A model generated the notes under the pieces. It worked only from the letters and a program-made list of their open reading frames with translations. It searched no databases and was not told the origin of the DNA. This document shows, piece after piece, positions 15,712-24,292 of a stretch of DNA of 33,461 nucleotides. A program made the translations under genes and the position numbers. The number at the start of each line of letters is the position of its first letter. The stretch's first letter is position 1. This DNA is from Thermoleophilia bacterium (GTDB lineage: Bacteria; Actinomycetota; Thermoleophilia; UBA2241): NCBI GenBank assembly GCA_016933475.1, contig JAFGAW010000261.1:1-33461 (forward strand), given 5' to 3'.

Positions 15712-16440
15712 CTACTCGTCGTCGATGAGCCAGACGCGGACCTCGGCCGGCCCGTGGACGCCATAGCACATCACCCCGGCGATGTCGCCGCTGTGACTCG
15801 GGCCGGTGACGAAGGTGACGCACGCCGGCAGCGACGCGGCGGCGTCGTGCAGGCGGCCGAGCACGTCGCCGGGGCGCGGCACGAGCCGCGACGCGGGAAG
15901 AACGAAGCCGACGACGGGCGGCAGCAACGAGTGGCCCCGACCGCGGTCTCCGTGATGTCGGAGGGCGACGCTCCCCGTCTCCGCGATGCCCCACTCGGCC
16001 TCGCTGAGCCCGAAGTCGACGCAGCGCGGATCTTCGGTCCAGAGGTCGTCCAGCGCGGGCCAACGCAACGAGGGTGCGCAGGCGACGCCGGTCCACCCTC
16101 GCTCGCGCGCCAACGCCACGACCGCCGCCTGGGCTTGGCCGCGGTCGGACACCCGCACGGCCACGCCGCCGGCCTCGCCCAGGCGCGCCGCGAAGAGCTC
16201 GATGAGTCGGTGGCGATCCTCCGGCGGCCCACCTGCGGGACTTGCCGACGGTTCACCTGCGAGACCTGCCGGCGGCCGGGCCGCGCCCGGCTGGGCGACC
16301 GCCGGTCGGTTCACGCCCGGCTGCGCCCGGCTCGCAGCGACGCCGGGCGGCACGACCGGAGATGGCAGAGGGACGTCGCCGTCTGCGGCCGAGAGACGCA
16401 GCCGGGCGGCGACACGGGCGATGAAGACGTCCCGGTCCAC
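15712..16440 (-). CDS. lutC: LutC-like LUD-domain protein
   Basis: A 242-residue protein of the LUD (DUF162) family, the third subunit of the LutABC L-lactate oxidation complex. The conserved end WGIAETGSVALRHHGDRGRGHSLLPPVVGFVLPASRLV ... VTGPSHSGDIAGVMCYGVHGPAEVRVWLIDDE is typical. Residues 1-15 (VDRDVFIARVAARL) match the start of the family, followed by a Pro/Ala-rich low-complexity linker of about 60 residues that is longer than usual. I chose GTG 16440, two bases after the lutB stop (TGA-CC-GTG). The stop codon is TAG. Confidence 0.85.
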   Translation of the reverse strand: MDRDVFIARVAARLRLSAADGDVPLPSPVVPPGVAASRAQPGVNRPAVAQPGAARPPAGLAGEPSASPAGGPPEDRHRLIELFAARLGEAGGVAVRVSDRGQAQAAVVALARERGWTGVACAPSLRWPALDDLWTEDPRCVDFGLSEAEWGIAETGSVALRHHGDRGRGHSLLPPVVGFVLPASRLVPRPGDVLGRLHDAAASLPACVTFVTGPSHSGDIAGVMCYGVHGPAEVRVWLIDDE

Positions 16441-16442
16441 GG

Positions 16443-18038
16443 TCAGCGCCCCCTCCGCGCCGGGCTGCTGCTCGCGGGCGAGCCCGCGCGCGGGCGCCGG
16501 CGCCACAGCCGAGCGAAGCTCGCCGGCGCCGGCAGCGGCAGGTCGCGGGCGTCCGTCCAGGCACGCACGACACCGGGCGCGCGAAGCAGCCGGCTACGGC
16601 CGGAGGCGCCCGGCTCGAGCCGGCTCGCGGCACAGCGGCCGGGGTCGCACCCGCGCGCCGACCGCAAGATCGGTCGCAGCCCGCTCGCGACGCACAACGC
16701 GGCGTCCCACAAGCGGCGCCGCGTGGCCACGGCGGCGAAGCCCTTGAAGCCGAGCGCCCACCATCGCGGCTCGGCGGCCGAACTCGACCCCGAGCCCGAA
16801 GCCGGCACGGTGCTCGGGGCCGCGTTTGCGTCCGGGCTCGGCCCGGCTACCACGTCCGCCCTCAGTTCGAGCAACAGATCGCTGAGCGGCACCCGCGCCG
16901 GGCAGGCGTCGTCGCACGCGCCGCAGAGGGTCGAGGCGAAGGGCAGGTGCTCGCGGCCCTCCGACCCGTCGAGCAGCGGCGCGAGCACGGCTCCGATGGG
17001 CCCGGTGTAGACGGAGTCGTAGGCGTGACCGCCCATCGTGCGGTACACCGGGCAGAAGTCGGCGCAGCTCCCGCAGCGGATGCACTGCAGCACCGCCTGG
17101 TACTTGGTGCCCAGGATGCGCGAGCGCCCGTTGTCCACGATCACCACGTGGAGTTCTTCGGGGCCGTCAGCGTCTCCCTCCCGCCGGGGACCGGTGATCG
17201 CCGAGACGTAGGTGGTGAGGCGCTCGCCGGTGCCGGCCCGGGGGAGCATCACGAGCAGCGGCTCGAGGCTCCGCCAGTCGGGCACGAGCCGCTCCATGCC
17301 CATGACGACCACGTGGGTCGGCGGCAACGTGGTCGTCATCCGCCCGTTGCCCTCGTTGGTCACGAGGACCACGGTGCCGGTGGAGGCGACGCCGAAGTTG
17401 GCCCCGGAGACGCCGAGGTCGGCCGTGAGGAACCGGTCGCGCAGCGTGCGGCGCGCCGACGCGGCGAGCGCGTCGGGCTCCTCGGGCAGGTCCTCGCCCG
17501 CGGCGCGCGAGAGGATCTCCCTGATGCGCGGCAGGCGCATGTGCACGGCGGGCCCGGTGATGTGGTAGGGCCGCTCGCCGGCGAGCTGCGCGATGTAGGC
17601 GCCGAGGTCGGTCTCGGTCACCTCGGCGCCCGTGGCCGCGAGCGCCGCGTCGAGGCCGATCTCCTCGCTGACCATCGACTTGGCCTTGACGACACGACGG
17701 ACGCCCTTGCGGCGCGCGACGTCGGCGACGTACTCGCGCGCCTCCTCGGCATCGGCGGCGAAGAACACGTGCCCCCCGGCCCGCTCGACATTGGCGGCGA
17801 ACTCGGCGAGGTAGCGGTCGAGGTGGGCGAGGGTGTGGCGTCTTACGGCGGCGACGGCGTCACGCCACTCCTCGGCGTCTCCGAGGTCGTCGTGCGCCCA
17901 GCGGTGCCACCCCTGCTGCACGGCCTGGTAGTTGTCGAGCCATTCGTGAAGCGGCCGGTCGGCCACGGTGGCGCGGGCGACGGCGTCGAAGCGGGCGCGC
18001 GGCGTGTCGGCCGCGGGAGGGCGCGACCGCCGCCTCAT
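16443..18038 (-). CDS. lutB: LutB-like iron-sulfur protein
   Basis: A 531-residue LUD-domain iron-sulfur protein. The N-terminal LUD part has VVKAKSMVSEEIGLDAAL, ETDLGAYIAQLAGERPYHITGPAVHMR, FLTADLGVSGANFGVASTGTVVLVTNEGNGRM and HVVVMGMERLVP. The ferredoxin part has two cysteine clusters, CIRCGSCADFCPVYR and CGACDDACPARVPL, for two [4Fe-4S] clusters. The C-terminal 130 residues are a Pro/Ser/Arg-rich tail that is poorly conserved. The ATG at 18038 overlaps the lutA stop by ATGA and lutC starts two bases after its stop, so the three are translationally coupled. Together they oxidise L-lactate or a related 2-hydroxyacid to the keto acid. Confidence 0.92.
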   Translation of the reverse strand: MRRRSRPPAADTPRARFDAVARATVADRPLHEWLDNYQAVQQGWHRWAHDDLGDAEEWRDAVAAVRRHTLAHLDRYLAEFAANVERAGGHVFFAADAEEAREYVADVARRKGVRRVVKAKSMVSEEIGLDAALAATGAEVTETDLGAYIAQLAGERPYHITGPAVHMRLPRIREILSRAAGEDLPEEPDALAASARRTLRDRFLTADLGVSGANFGVASTGTVVLVTNEGNGRMTTTLPPTHVVVMGMERLVPDWRSLEPLLVMLPRAGTGERLTTYVSAITGPRREGDADGPEELHVVIVDNGRSRILGTKYQAVLQCIRCGSCADFCPVYRTMGGHAYDSVYTGPIGAVLAPLLDGSEGREHLPFASTLCGACDDACPARVPLSDLLLELRADVVAGPSPDANAAPSTVPASGSGSSSAAEPRWWALGFKGFAAVATRRRLWDAALCVASGLRPILRSARGCDPGRCAASRLEPGASGRSRLLRAPGVVRAWTDARDLPLPAPASFARLWRRRPRAGSPASSSPARRGR

Positions 18039-18760
18039 CTCCCCCACCCCTCCGCGAGCACTTCGGCGAGGTGTCTGACGCGCACACCGGCGCCGCGGCG
18101 CGACAACCGCCCGCCGATGTTCATGAGGCAGCTCATGTCGAGACCGAGCAGCTCGTCGGCCCCGGTCTCGAGGACGTGGTCGACCTTGTCGTCGACGAGC
18201 GACGACGAGATGACCGGCATCTTCACGGCGAACGTGCCGCCGAAGCCGCAGCACTCCTCGGCGCGCGGGAGCGGCACGTACTCGAGCCCTTCGACCATAC
18301 CCAGCAGGCGCTCGGGCTGCTCGACGACGCCGAGCAGACGGCGCGTGTGGCAGGAGTGGTGGAAGGTGACGCGCGCCTTGTGGCGCACCGGCAGCTCGGT
18401 GACGTCCATGACGTCGGTGAGGAACTGCGAGAACTCCCAGGTGCGCGCGGCGAGCGCCCGCGCCTCCGCCTCCTCCGTGAGGCCCTCGAAGAGCACCGGG
18501 TAGTGCCGGCGCACCATGGCGGCGCAGGAGCCCGAGATCGAGACCACGTGCTCGCTGACGGCGAACGCCTTCAGGTAGGCACGCGCCGCCGCGCGGGCCT
18601 CTTCACGGTAGCCGCTGTTGAAGGCCGGCTGGCCGCAACAGACCTGGCTCGGCGGGAAGTCGACCTCAACGCCGAGCGCCTCCATGACCTTCACGGCGGC
18701 GACGCCGACCTGGGGGTACAGGGCGTCGCCCAGACAGGTGATCATGAGCGACGCCTTCAC
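18035..18760 (-). CDS. lutA: LutA-like CCG-domain protein
   Basis: A 241-residue protein with two cysteine-rich CCG domains: SQVCCGQPAFNSGY near residue 40 and EECCGFGGTFAVKMP near residue 170, plus HHSCHTRRLLG. These ligate an iron-sulfur or heterodisulfide-reductase-type cluster in LutA/GlpC-like proteins. The GTG at 18758-18760 fits the family start (MKASLMITCLGDALYP); ATG 18745 would cut it by five residues. It overlaps lutB by four bases. The larA-like gene ends 66 bp upstream, close enough for one transcript. Confidence 0.9.
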   Translation of the reverse strand: MKASLMITCLGDALYPQVGVAAVKVMEALGVEVDFPPSQVCCGQPAFNSGYREEARAAARAYLKAFAVSEHVVSISGSCAAMVRRHYPVLFEGLTEEAEARALAARTWEFSQFLTDVMDVTELPVRHKARVTFHHSCHTRRLLGVVEQPERLLGMVEGLEYVPLPRAEECCGFGGTFAVKMPVISSSLVDDKVDHVLETGADELLGLDMSCLMNIGGRLSRRGAGVRVRHLAEVLAEGWGR

Positions 18761-18826
18761 GCGCGACAGCCCAGGAGCGATCGTCGTGATGCCGGAGGCT
18801 CGACCGTCATCTCCGGCCGGCGGCGA

Positions 18827-20128
18827 TCACGTCAGTCTCGAGAGCAGCACGCCCTCGCCGTCGAACGCCAGCGGCTCCGGCTCGGGCGCGACGACCAGGT
18901 CCGCCTCGGGGTGCAGCCGTGCGAGACACCCCGTAGACACCTCGAGGCGCTCCATCGCCAGGGTGTTGCGGATGTGCACCAGGCGCAGGTCGTCGAGCGT
19001 GTAGGGACGCAGGGTCGCGAGCGCGGCGGCGAGCGCCTGACGGTCGCTCGCGAAGGTGAGGGGGAGCTTGCCGTCCTCGGGAGCGCAGGAGGCGAGCGCG
19101 TTGGTGGCCGAGGCGGCGAGGTCGATCGCCTCAGTGAGCCGCAGGGGCGCCATGTCGACGGAGCCCAGCCCGCAGGCGTTGCCCTCCGTGGCCTCGGTCA
19201 GCGCCCGGACCACGATGCGCGTGACCCGCGGGGACTCGCGCGGCTCGGTCCAGACGCCGGTGGAGCGGCCGGTCACGTTGGGGTCCATGCCGGCTCCGCT
19301 CACGTCCTTGCCCATCTCGTCGACGAGCAGGACGTCGATGTCGTCGAGCGGCAGCCGCGGCAGGAGCGTGCGCGCGTACTCGAGCAACTCGGGCTCCTCA
19401 GTCTCCCAGTGCGGCGCCGGGAGAACGCGGACCGCGCAGGCACGGTGCCGCTGGTTCTCGACCAGGGCGATGCCGAGGATGACGGGCACGCGCTCGAGGA
19501 GCGCGCGCCCCGCGGTCGTGACCACGTCGGCAAGCCCGCGCTCGAGGGCGTGGCGGTGGCACGCCGTGGCGCCGGGCTCGTTGCCGAGGCCGATCACGAG
19601 CATCTTGGTGAGCCCGCTCTCGACCCGGCCGACGAAGTCCGTGTGGGGCTTCACGCGGTTGACGAGCACGATGCCGTCGGCCGCGGCAGCCTCCCTGTCG
19701 AGGAAGAGCGGCAGTCCCCCGGCCTCGCCGAGCGAGACGACCTCGACCGAGGCGCGGACGGGGGCGCCGACGGACTCCTCGGTGATGCCGCGCTCGGCCA
19801 GCACCGCCGCCTGCCCGGCGGCGGTGGCGTTGCCGTGCGAGCCCATCGCCGAGACGATGTACGGGCGGCAGCCCGCGTCGCGCAGCCGCGCGACGACGGC
19901 CCGCACGACCTCGGGCAGGCCGTCGATGCCGCGGCTGCCGACCCCGATGGCGACGGAGGCGCCGGGCGGCAGGGCCACACCGCCCCAGGCGGGGCTCCAC
20001 TGCCGCCCGACCTCGGCCGCCGCGTCGACCGGCGGTGGCGCCGCAAAGCGCTGCTCGACGAGGTGCATCGCCGGCAGCGGCAGCGCCTCCCAGCCGTCCG
20101 GCGGCTCGCAGAGCTCGATGACGGTCAT
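18827..20128 (-). CDS. LarA-like nickel-pincer isomerase family protein
   Basis: A 433-residue protein of the LarA/DUF2088 family. Recognisable parts are GVGSRGIDGLPEVVRAVV, the GSHGNAT loop (ligand-binding histidine), NRVKPHTDFVGRVESGLTKMLVIGLGN, and DVLLVDEMGKDVSGAGMDPNVTGR. LarA racemises lactate with a nickel-pincer nucleotide; many homologues act on other 2-hydroxyacids, so the substrate is open. Its place just before lutABC suggests that it converts the enantiomer or epimer not used by Lut. No larB, larC or larE cofactor genes are in the window. ATG 20128 follows GGGAGG. The aminotransferase gene ends 25 bp upstream. Confidence 0.8.
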   Translation of the reverse strand: MTVIELCEPPDGWEALPLPAMHLVEQRFAAPPPVDAAAEVGRQWSPAWGGVALPPGASVAIGVGSRGIDGLPEVVRAVVARLRDAGCRPYIVSAMGSHGNATAAGQAAVLAERGITEESVGAPVRASVEVVSLGEAGGLPLFLDREAAAADGIVLVNRVKPHTDFVGRVESGLTKMLVIGLGNEPGATACHRHALERGLADVVTTAGRALLERVPVILGIALVENQRHRACAVRVLPAPHWETEEPELLEYARTLLPRLPLDDIDVLLVDEMGKDVSGAGMDPNVTGRSTGVWTEPRESPRVTRIVVRALTEATEGNACGLGSVDMAPLRLTEAIDLAASATNALASCAPEDGKLPLTFASDRQALAAALATLRPYTLDDLRLVHIRNTLAMERLEVSTGCLARLHPEADLVVAPEPEPLAFDGEGVLLSRLT

Positions 20129-20153
20129 ACGGCCTCCCGCCCGGCAACGCGAC

Positions 20154-21305
20154 TCATGCCGTCTCCGCAGCAAGCGCCTCGAGAAAGCGCCGGTTCTGTT
20201 CGGGCGTGCCGACGGTGACCCGCATGCAGGTCGGCAACCCCCAGCCCGACGCAGGCCGCACGATGACGCCGCGATGCAGGAGCCGCTCGAAGAGCGCATC
20301 CGCGTTCTGCTTCACGTCGACGAAGACGAAGTTGGTCTGGCTGGGCACAGGGTCGAAGCCCAGGCGCGCGAGCTCCGCGACGAGGAGCTCGCGCCCCCGC
20401 CGGTTCTCCTCCACGCAGCGCTCGCGCCAGTCTGTGTCGGCCAGCGCGACAGGCCCGGCCGCCACCGAGAGCCGGTTCAGGTTGAAGGGCTCCTTGATGG
20501 TGTCGAGAAGCTGCCGCACGGCCGGCGCGGCGATGCCGTACCCGAGGCGCAGCCCGGCCAGACCATACGCCTTGGAGAAGGTGCGCAGCACGATCACGTT
20601 GTCGTGGCCGGCCTTGAAGTACTCGAGCCCGTCGGGGTACTCGGGGGCATCGGCGAACTCGAAGTAGGCCTGGTCGAAGACGACGGCCACCGTCGGCGGC
20701 ACCGCCGCGAGAAAGGCCGCGACCTCGTCGCGGCGGACGATCGTGCCCGTCGGGTTGTTCGGGTTGCACAGCCAGACGACACGCGTGCGCGGGGTCACCG
20801 CGGCCGCCATCGCCTCGAGGTCGTGGCGCAGGTCGCTGAGCGGAACGCGCACGACGCGGGCGCCCATGAGCTTGCTCGCCTCTTCGTAGCGGCCGAAGGT
20901 CACGTCGGCCACGACGACCTCGTCGCCGGGGCTCACGTAGAGCTGCGGGATGAGCTGGATGAGCGCCTCGGTCCCGTGGCCGACGAAGACGCTCTCCGCG
21001 GCCACTCCGTTGGCCTCGGCCAGGGCGCCCTTCAGATCGAAGAAGCTCTTCTCGGGGTACGTCGCGAGCTTGGGCAGGGTGGCCGCGATCGCCTCGAGCA
21101 CGCGCGGCGACGGCCCCAGCGGGTTCTCGTTGGACGACAGCTTGACGATGTCGCTGAGGCCGAGCTCCCGCTGCACCTCCTCGACCGTCATGCCGGCGAC
21201 GTACTCGACGAGCGTCAGCGCCTCGGGCCGGCAGCAGGAGGTCACGTCGTGCGGCGTCGCGTCGTGCGGCGTGCCTTCGTGCGGCGTCGCGCCTCCAGGC
21301 CTCAC
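20154..21305 (-). CDS. HisC-like class I/II aminotransferase
   Basis: A PLP aminotransferase of the histidinol-phosphate aminotransferase group, 383 residues from GTG 21305. Key segments are VKLSSNENPLGPSP, GHGTEALIQLI, WLCNPNNPTGTIV, VFDQAYFEFA and the PLP lysine in RTFSKAYGLAGLRLGYG, then SQTNFVFVD and MRVTVGTPEQNRRFLEAL. The GTG overlaps the lrp stop (GTGA), so translation is coupled; GTG 21245 is an alternative and would remove a repeated TPHD/ATPHD segment. It is embedded in an lrp-larA-lut cluster with no other his gene. It may therefore deaminate an aromatic or other amino acid to the keto acid rather than make histidine; this is inference. Confidence 0.85.
   Translation of the reverse strand: MRPGGATPHEGTPHDATPHDVTSCCRPEALTLVEYVAGMTVEEVQRELGLSDIVKLSSNENPLGPSPRVLEAIAATLPKLATYPEKSFFDLKGALAEANGVAAESVFVGHGTEALIQLIPQLYVSPGDEVVVADVTFGRYEEASKLMGARVVRVPLSDLRHDLEAMAAAVTPRTRVVWLCNPNNPTGTIVRRDEVAAFLAAVPPTVAVVFDQAYFEFADAPEYPDGLEYFKAGHDNVIVLRTFSKAYGLAGLRLGYGIAAPAVRQLLDTIKEPFNLNRLSVAAGPVALADTDWRERCVEENRRGRELLVAELARLGFDPVPSQTNFVFVDVKQNADALFERLLHRGVIVRPASGWGLPTCMRVTVGTPEQNRRFLEALAAETA
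21246..21290. repeat. 15-bp degenerate tandem repeat
   Basis: Three near-identical 15-bp units encode the aminotransferase N-terminal EGTPHD-ATPHD segment on the minus strand. It lies in the short stretch between the lrp stop and the first conserved aminotransferase residues. It makes the exact start codon uncertain. Confidence 0.6.
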
Positions 21306-21886
21306 GCCGCACCCCCGACGCCTCGGCCACCCGCCAGCTTGACCCGCCCGCGGCCGGCGTACTCGGCGGGGTGACCCGTGGCGGGCTCGGCCGTCGAACC
21401 GATCGCCTCGCCCTCCCACTTGTAGTTGAACTTCTCGGTGCGCATGACCATCGAGGTCTCGACCGAGGCCACACCCTCGATGGGCAAGAGCTCCTCGGTG
21501 ACGAAGCGGAAGAGATCGTCGTTGTCGCGCAGGAAGGCCTCGACCTGGATGTCGTACATGCCGCTCAGGTAGCCGACGTAGGAGACGTTGTCCATGGCGG
21601 CGATCTGCTCGCCGACGTCGCGCAGATTGCGGCCCGAGACCTTGATGTTGAGGACCGCGTCGACCGGGTAGCCGATCGCCGCCGGGTTGATGCGCACCGT
21701 CACGTGCGCGACCCCGCTGCCGACGAGACGGTCGATGCGCTGCCGCACCGTCGGCTGCGAGACGCCGACGGCGCGGGCGATGGCGGCGTTGGAGCGGCGA
21801 CCGTCCTCGCGGAGGAGCCGCAGGATGGCCCGGTCGAGCTCGTCGAGCTCGACGGCGCCAAACGGCGCCGACCCCTGTCGCGTCAT
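21302..21886 (-). CDS. Lrp/AsnC-family transcriptional regulator
   Basis: A 194-residue regulator. The N-terminal winged helix-turn-helix is LDELDRAILRLLREDGRRSNAAIARAVGVSQPTVRQRIDRLVGSGV (about 14-60), and the C-terminal RAM domain follows (VTVRINPAAIGYPVDAVLNIKV ... DIQVEAFLRDNDDLFRFVTEELLPIEGVASVETSMVM). A 35-residue Gly/Arg-rich tail after KFNYKWE is unusual. ATG 21886 follows GGAGGTGG. It heads the hisC-like/larA-like/lutABC cluster and is divergent from a solute-binding lipoprotein, so it probably controls both in response to an amino acid. Confidence 0.9.
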   Translation of the reverse strand: MTRQGSAPFGAVELDELDRAILRLLREDGRRSNAAIARAVGVSQPTVRQRIDRLVGSGVAHVTVRINPAAIGYPVDAVLNIKVSGRNLRDVGEQIAAMDNVSYVGYLSGMYDIQVEAFLRDNDDLFRFVTEELLPIEGVASVETSMVMRTEKFNYKWEGEAIGSTAEPATGHPAEYAGRGRVKLAGGRGVGGAA

Positions 21887-21934
21887 CAGCCACCTCCACC
21901 TCGATTGACCGTCAGAGTCTACATGAGTAAGAGC

Positions 21935-21952
21935 GATTCATCTACAAGAATC
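21935..21952. promoter_or_regulatory. Dyad in the lrp/solute-binding intergenic region
   Basis: GATTC (21935-21939) and GAATC (21948-21952) form an inverted repeat with an eight-base A/T-rich centre. The 235-bp divergent region is the most AT-rich stretch nearby. Lrp-family sites are loose AT-rich dyads of about this size, so this is a candidate operator. Confidence 0.4.
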
Positions 21953-21997
21953 AAGGCGTACCCGCGTCATTACTTTCATAATCGGGGGCTGATTTCG

Positions 21998-22026
21998 TTG
22001 ACAGCTCATCCATCCTGCATGACAAT
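21998..22026 (+). promoter_or_regulatory. Sigma70-type promoter of the family 5 binding protein
   Basis: TTGACA (21998-22003) and GACAAT (22021-22026) are separated by 17 bp. This would start a message about 90 bases ahead of the ATG at 22122. Confidence 0.65.
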
Positions 22027-22121
22027 GCCGGCGAAGCGCCGTCGGCCTCCGTAAGGGTGCCAACAGCTCGCTGAGGGAGCCGGCACGTCAGTCGATCGTG
22101 AGGGGGGAAGGAGGATGGGTG

Positions 22122-23765
22122 ATGACCATTGACGACCGCGGCTCTCCGCGCCGGATCGTGCGGGCGGAGGGCTTCGAGGCGTGGCGGTTCACGCGCCGCG
22201 ACCTGCTCAAGGGAGCGGCCGCCATCGGCGGCGCGGCTGCCTTCGGCGTCCCGATCCTCGCCGGCTGCGGTGAAGACTCCGAGACGGCGACGCCGAGCCC
22301 TGCGGCCGAGTCGCCGGTCAAGGGCGGCCACATCCGCTCCGGTGTCAGCGGCGGCAGTGCCAAGGACTCGCTCGACGCCCACACCGCCTACCTCACCGTG
22401 CCGCAGATCGGCATGCAGTGGCAGCTCTACGACTCGCTGCTCGGGTTCGACCCCGACCACAAGATGATCTACCTGCTGGCCGAGTCGTACGAGCCCAGCG
22501 CCGACGCCACCGAGCACGTCGTGCGGCTCAAGCCCGACCTCGTCTTCCACAACGGCAAGACAGTCACCGCCGACGATGTGGTCGCGAGCTACCTGCGGAT
22601 CCTCGACCCGAAGACGGGGGCCGCCGGCGTCGACCTGCTCAGCGACCTCAGCCCGAGCGGCATCAAGAAGCTCGACGATCTCACGGTGCAGTTCACGCTC
22701 GACCGCCCGAACGCCATCTTCTGGGAGTCCCTGGCCTTCTTCTGCAACGCGATCGTGCCCGAGGGCTACGACCCCAAGGTCGACACCGGCCTGATCGGCA
22801 CCGGGCCCTGGGTCATCGACTCCTACTACCCGGGCGACAAGGCGCACTTCACCGCCAACCCCGACTACTGGGGCGAGGGGCCGTACGCCGACGAGCTCAC
22901 GATGACCCAGTTCGCCGACTCGACGGCACGCCTCAACGCCCTGCTCGACGGCTCCGTCGACCACATCGAGCTCGTCGAGGCCGCGCAGACCGAGGTCATC
23001 AAGGGCAACGCCGACCTGACGCTCCTCGAGGCGAAGTCCGGCGGCTGGAAGCCCTTCACCATGCGCATCGACAAGAAGCCCTTCGACGACGTGCGCGTGC
23101 GACAGGCGATGCGCCTGATCGCCGACCGCCAGCAGATGATCGACCAGGCGCTGGCCGGCTACGCGTGGCTCGGCAACGACATGTACGCCCCGTACGACCC
23201 GGGCTACCCGAGCGACCTGCCGCAGCGCACGCAGGATCTCGAGCAGGCCAAGTCCCTGCTCAAGCAGGCGGGGTACGAGGGCCTCACCGTCGAGCTGACG
23301 ACGTCGTCCGCGGTCGGCTCGGGCATGGTCGAGGCCGCCCAGGTCTTCGCCGAGCAGGCCAAGGGCGCCGGCGTGACCATCGACGTCAACAACGTCGACG
23401 CCGGCATCTTCTACGGCGACGACTACCTGCAGTGGGACTTCGCGCAGGACTACTGGGCGACGCGCAACTACCTCGCCCAGACCAAGCTCTGCACCACCCC
23501 CGACGCGCCCTACAACGAGACCCACTGGCAGGACGACGAGTGGCAGGCGCTCATCGACGAGGCCTTCCTCACCTCCGACGAGGCGAAGCGCAACGAGCTC
23601 GTCCGAGCGGCCGAGACGATCGAGTACGAGCGCGGCGGCTTCATCGTCTGGCAGCACAACATCCTGCTCGACGCCTACAACAACAGGCTTGGCGGCGTGA
23701 TCCCCGACACGTGGGGGCAGTCCGCCTGCAAGAACCGCTACAACCTCATGTACTTCAGGTCGTAG
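22122..23765 (+). CDS. Family 5 solute-binding lipoprotein (DppA/OppA type)
   Basis: A 547-residue extracellular binding protein for an ABC importer of peptides, nickel or similar solutes. A Tat motif (FTRRDLLKG, R25-R26) and lipobox (LAGC, Cys49) predict a Tat-exported lipoprotein. Family landmarks are WQLYDSLLGFDPDHK, FHNGKTVTADDVVASYLRIL, GTGPWVIDSYYPGDKAHFTANPDYWG, FDDVRVRQAMRLIADRQQMID and the long C-terminal lobe. ATG 22122 lies 7 bp after AAGGAGG; an upstream GTG (22098) has no such site. There are no permease or ATPase genes beside it. Divergence from lrp suggests amino-acid or peptide uptake controlled by that regulator. The stop codon is TAG, followed by a 20-bp-stem terminator. Confidence 0.9.
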   Translation: MTIDDRGSPRRIVRAEGFEAWRFTRRDLLKGAAAIGGAAAFGVPILAGCGEDSETATPSPAAESPVKGGHIRSGVSGGSAKDSLDAHTAYLTVPQIGMQWQLYDSLLGFDPDHKMIYLLAESYEPSADATEHVVRLKPDLVFHNGKTVTADDVVASYLRILDPKTGAAGVDLLSDLSPSGIKKLDDLTVQFTLDRPNAIFWESLAFFCNAIVPEGYDPKVDTGLIGTGPWVIDSYYPGDKAHFTANPDYWGEGPYADELTMTQFADSTARLNALLDGSVDHIELVEAAQTEVIKGNADLTLLEAKSGGWKPFTMRIDKKPFDDVRVRQAMRLIADRQQMIDQALAGYAWLGNDMYAPYDPGYPSDLPQRTQDLEQAKSLLKQAGYEGLTVELTTSSAVGSGMVEAAQVFAEQAKGAGVTIDVNNVDAGIFYGDDYLQWDFAQDYWATRNYLAQTKLCTTPDAPYNETHWQDDEWQALIDEAFLTSDEAKRNELVRAAETIEYERGGFIVWQHNILLDAYNNRLGGVIPDTWGQSACKNRYNLMYFRS

Positions 23766-23797
23766 CGGCCGGCACGACGACCGACGCAGAGCGCACG

Positions 23798-23841
23798 GCG
23801 CGGGGCGCCCGCGGCCCATCCGGGCCGCGGGCGCCCCGCGC
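23798..23841 (+). terminator. 20-bp perfect-stem terminator
   Basis: The arms 23798-23817 and 23822-23841 are perfectly complementary around the loop ATCC, 32 bp after the binding-protein stop. The stem is almost pure G/C. Only a short GTTCGG follows, with no U-run, as is common for hairpin terminators in high-GC actinobacteria. Confidence 0.8.
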
Positions 23842-23909
23842 GTTCGGCGACGCCTGGTCAGGGCCCGTTCGGTCGACGGTCACGGCCCGTCCCGCCAACG
23901 GTCCCGCAC

Positions 23910-23925
23910 GTACCCCCCGGGGTAT
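23910..23925. promoter_or_regulatory. CsoR-type operator candidate, copy 2
   Basis: GTACCCCCCGGGGTAT aligns with the site at 15250-15265 and contains TACCCC/GGGGTA arms. It lies at an equivalent position, 39 bp before the ATG of the paralogous gene. The preceding GCCAACGGTCCCGC is also shared. Confidence 0.55.
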
Positions 23926-23964
23926 ACCGGGACATCTACAGGATCACGAACGAGAGGAAGCGTC

Positions 23965-24276
23965 ATGTACGTCCTCAACTTCTGGCACACCGTCCCCGAC
24001 TACACGGAATGGAAGAAGGTCTTCGACAGCGACCCGCTGGGCCGCGAGGCCTCCGGCGTACGTCGTCACACCCTTACACGACCCGTCGACGACGAGCACA
24101 CGGTGATCGGCGCGCTGGCGTTCGACAGCCTGGGCGAGGCCGAAGCCTTCGCCATCCGGCTACGGGAAGTGTGGGAGGGCCTCGGCAGCGGGCTGGTGGC
24201 CGACGCCGGCTCGCGCATCAGCGAGGTCCTCGAGGAGAAGGTGTTCGATCGCGAAACGGAGCGGAAGGCCGCCTGA
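23965..24276 (+). CDS. 103-residue ABM-like small protein, copy 2
   Basis: Paralogue of the gene at 15304-15615, of identical length. It has MYVLNFWHTVPDYTEWKKVFDSDPLGRE, the invariant block RPVDDEHTVIGALAFDSL, and the same ending ERKAA. About 19 of 103 residues differ. The function is unknown; the fold is probably a dimeric alpha-beta barrel. The upstream operator and leader are conserved along with the coding region, so the whole expression unit was duplicated. A gagaggaa-type ribosome site precedes the ATG. Confidence 0.8.
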   Translation: MYVLNFWHTVPDYTEWKKVFDSDPLGREASGVRRHTLTRPVDDEHTVIGALAFDSLGEAEAFAIRLREVWEGLGSGLVADAGSRISEVLEEKVFDRETERKAA

Positions 24277-24292
24277 GGCCGGCCGGGGGCGG

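Noticed and set aside
15712-16506. Longer lutC start inside lutB
   Set aside because: The extra N-terminus is the lutB tail read in another frame. GTG 16440, two bases after the lutB stop, fits the family start.
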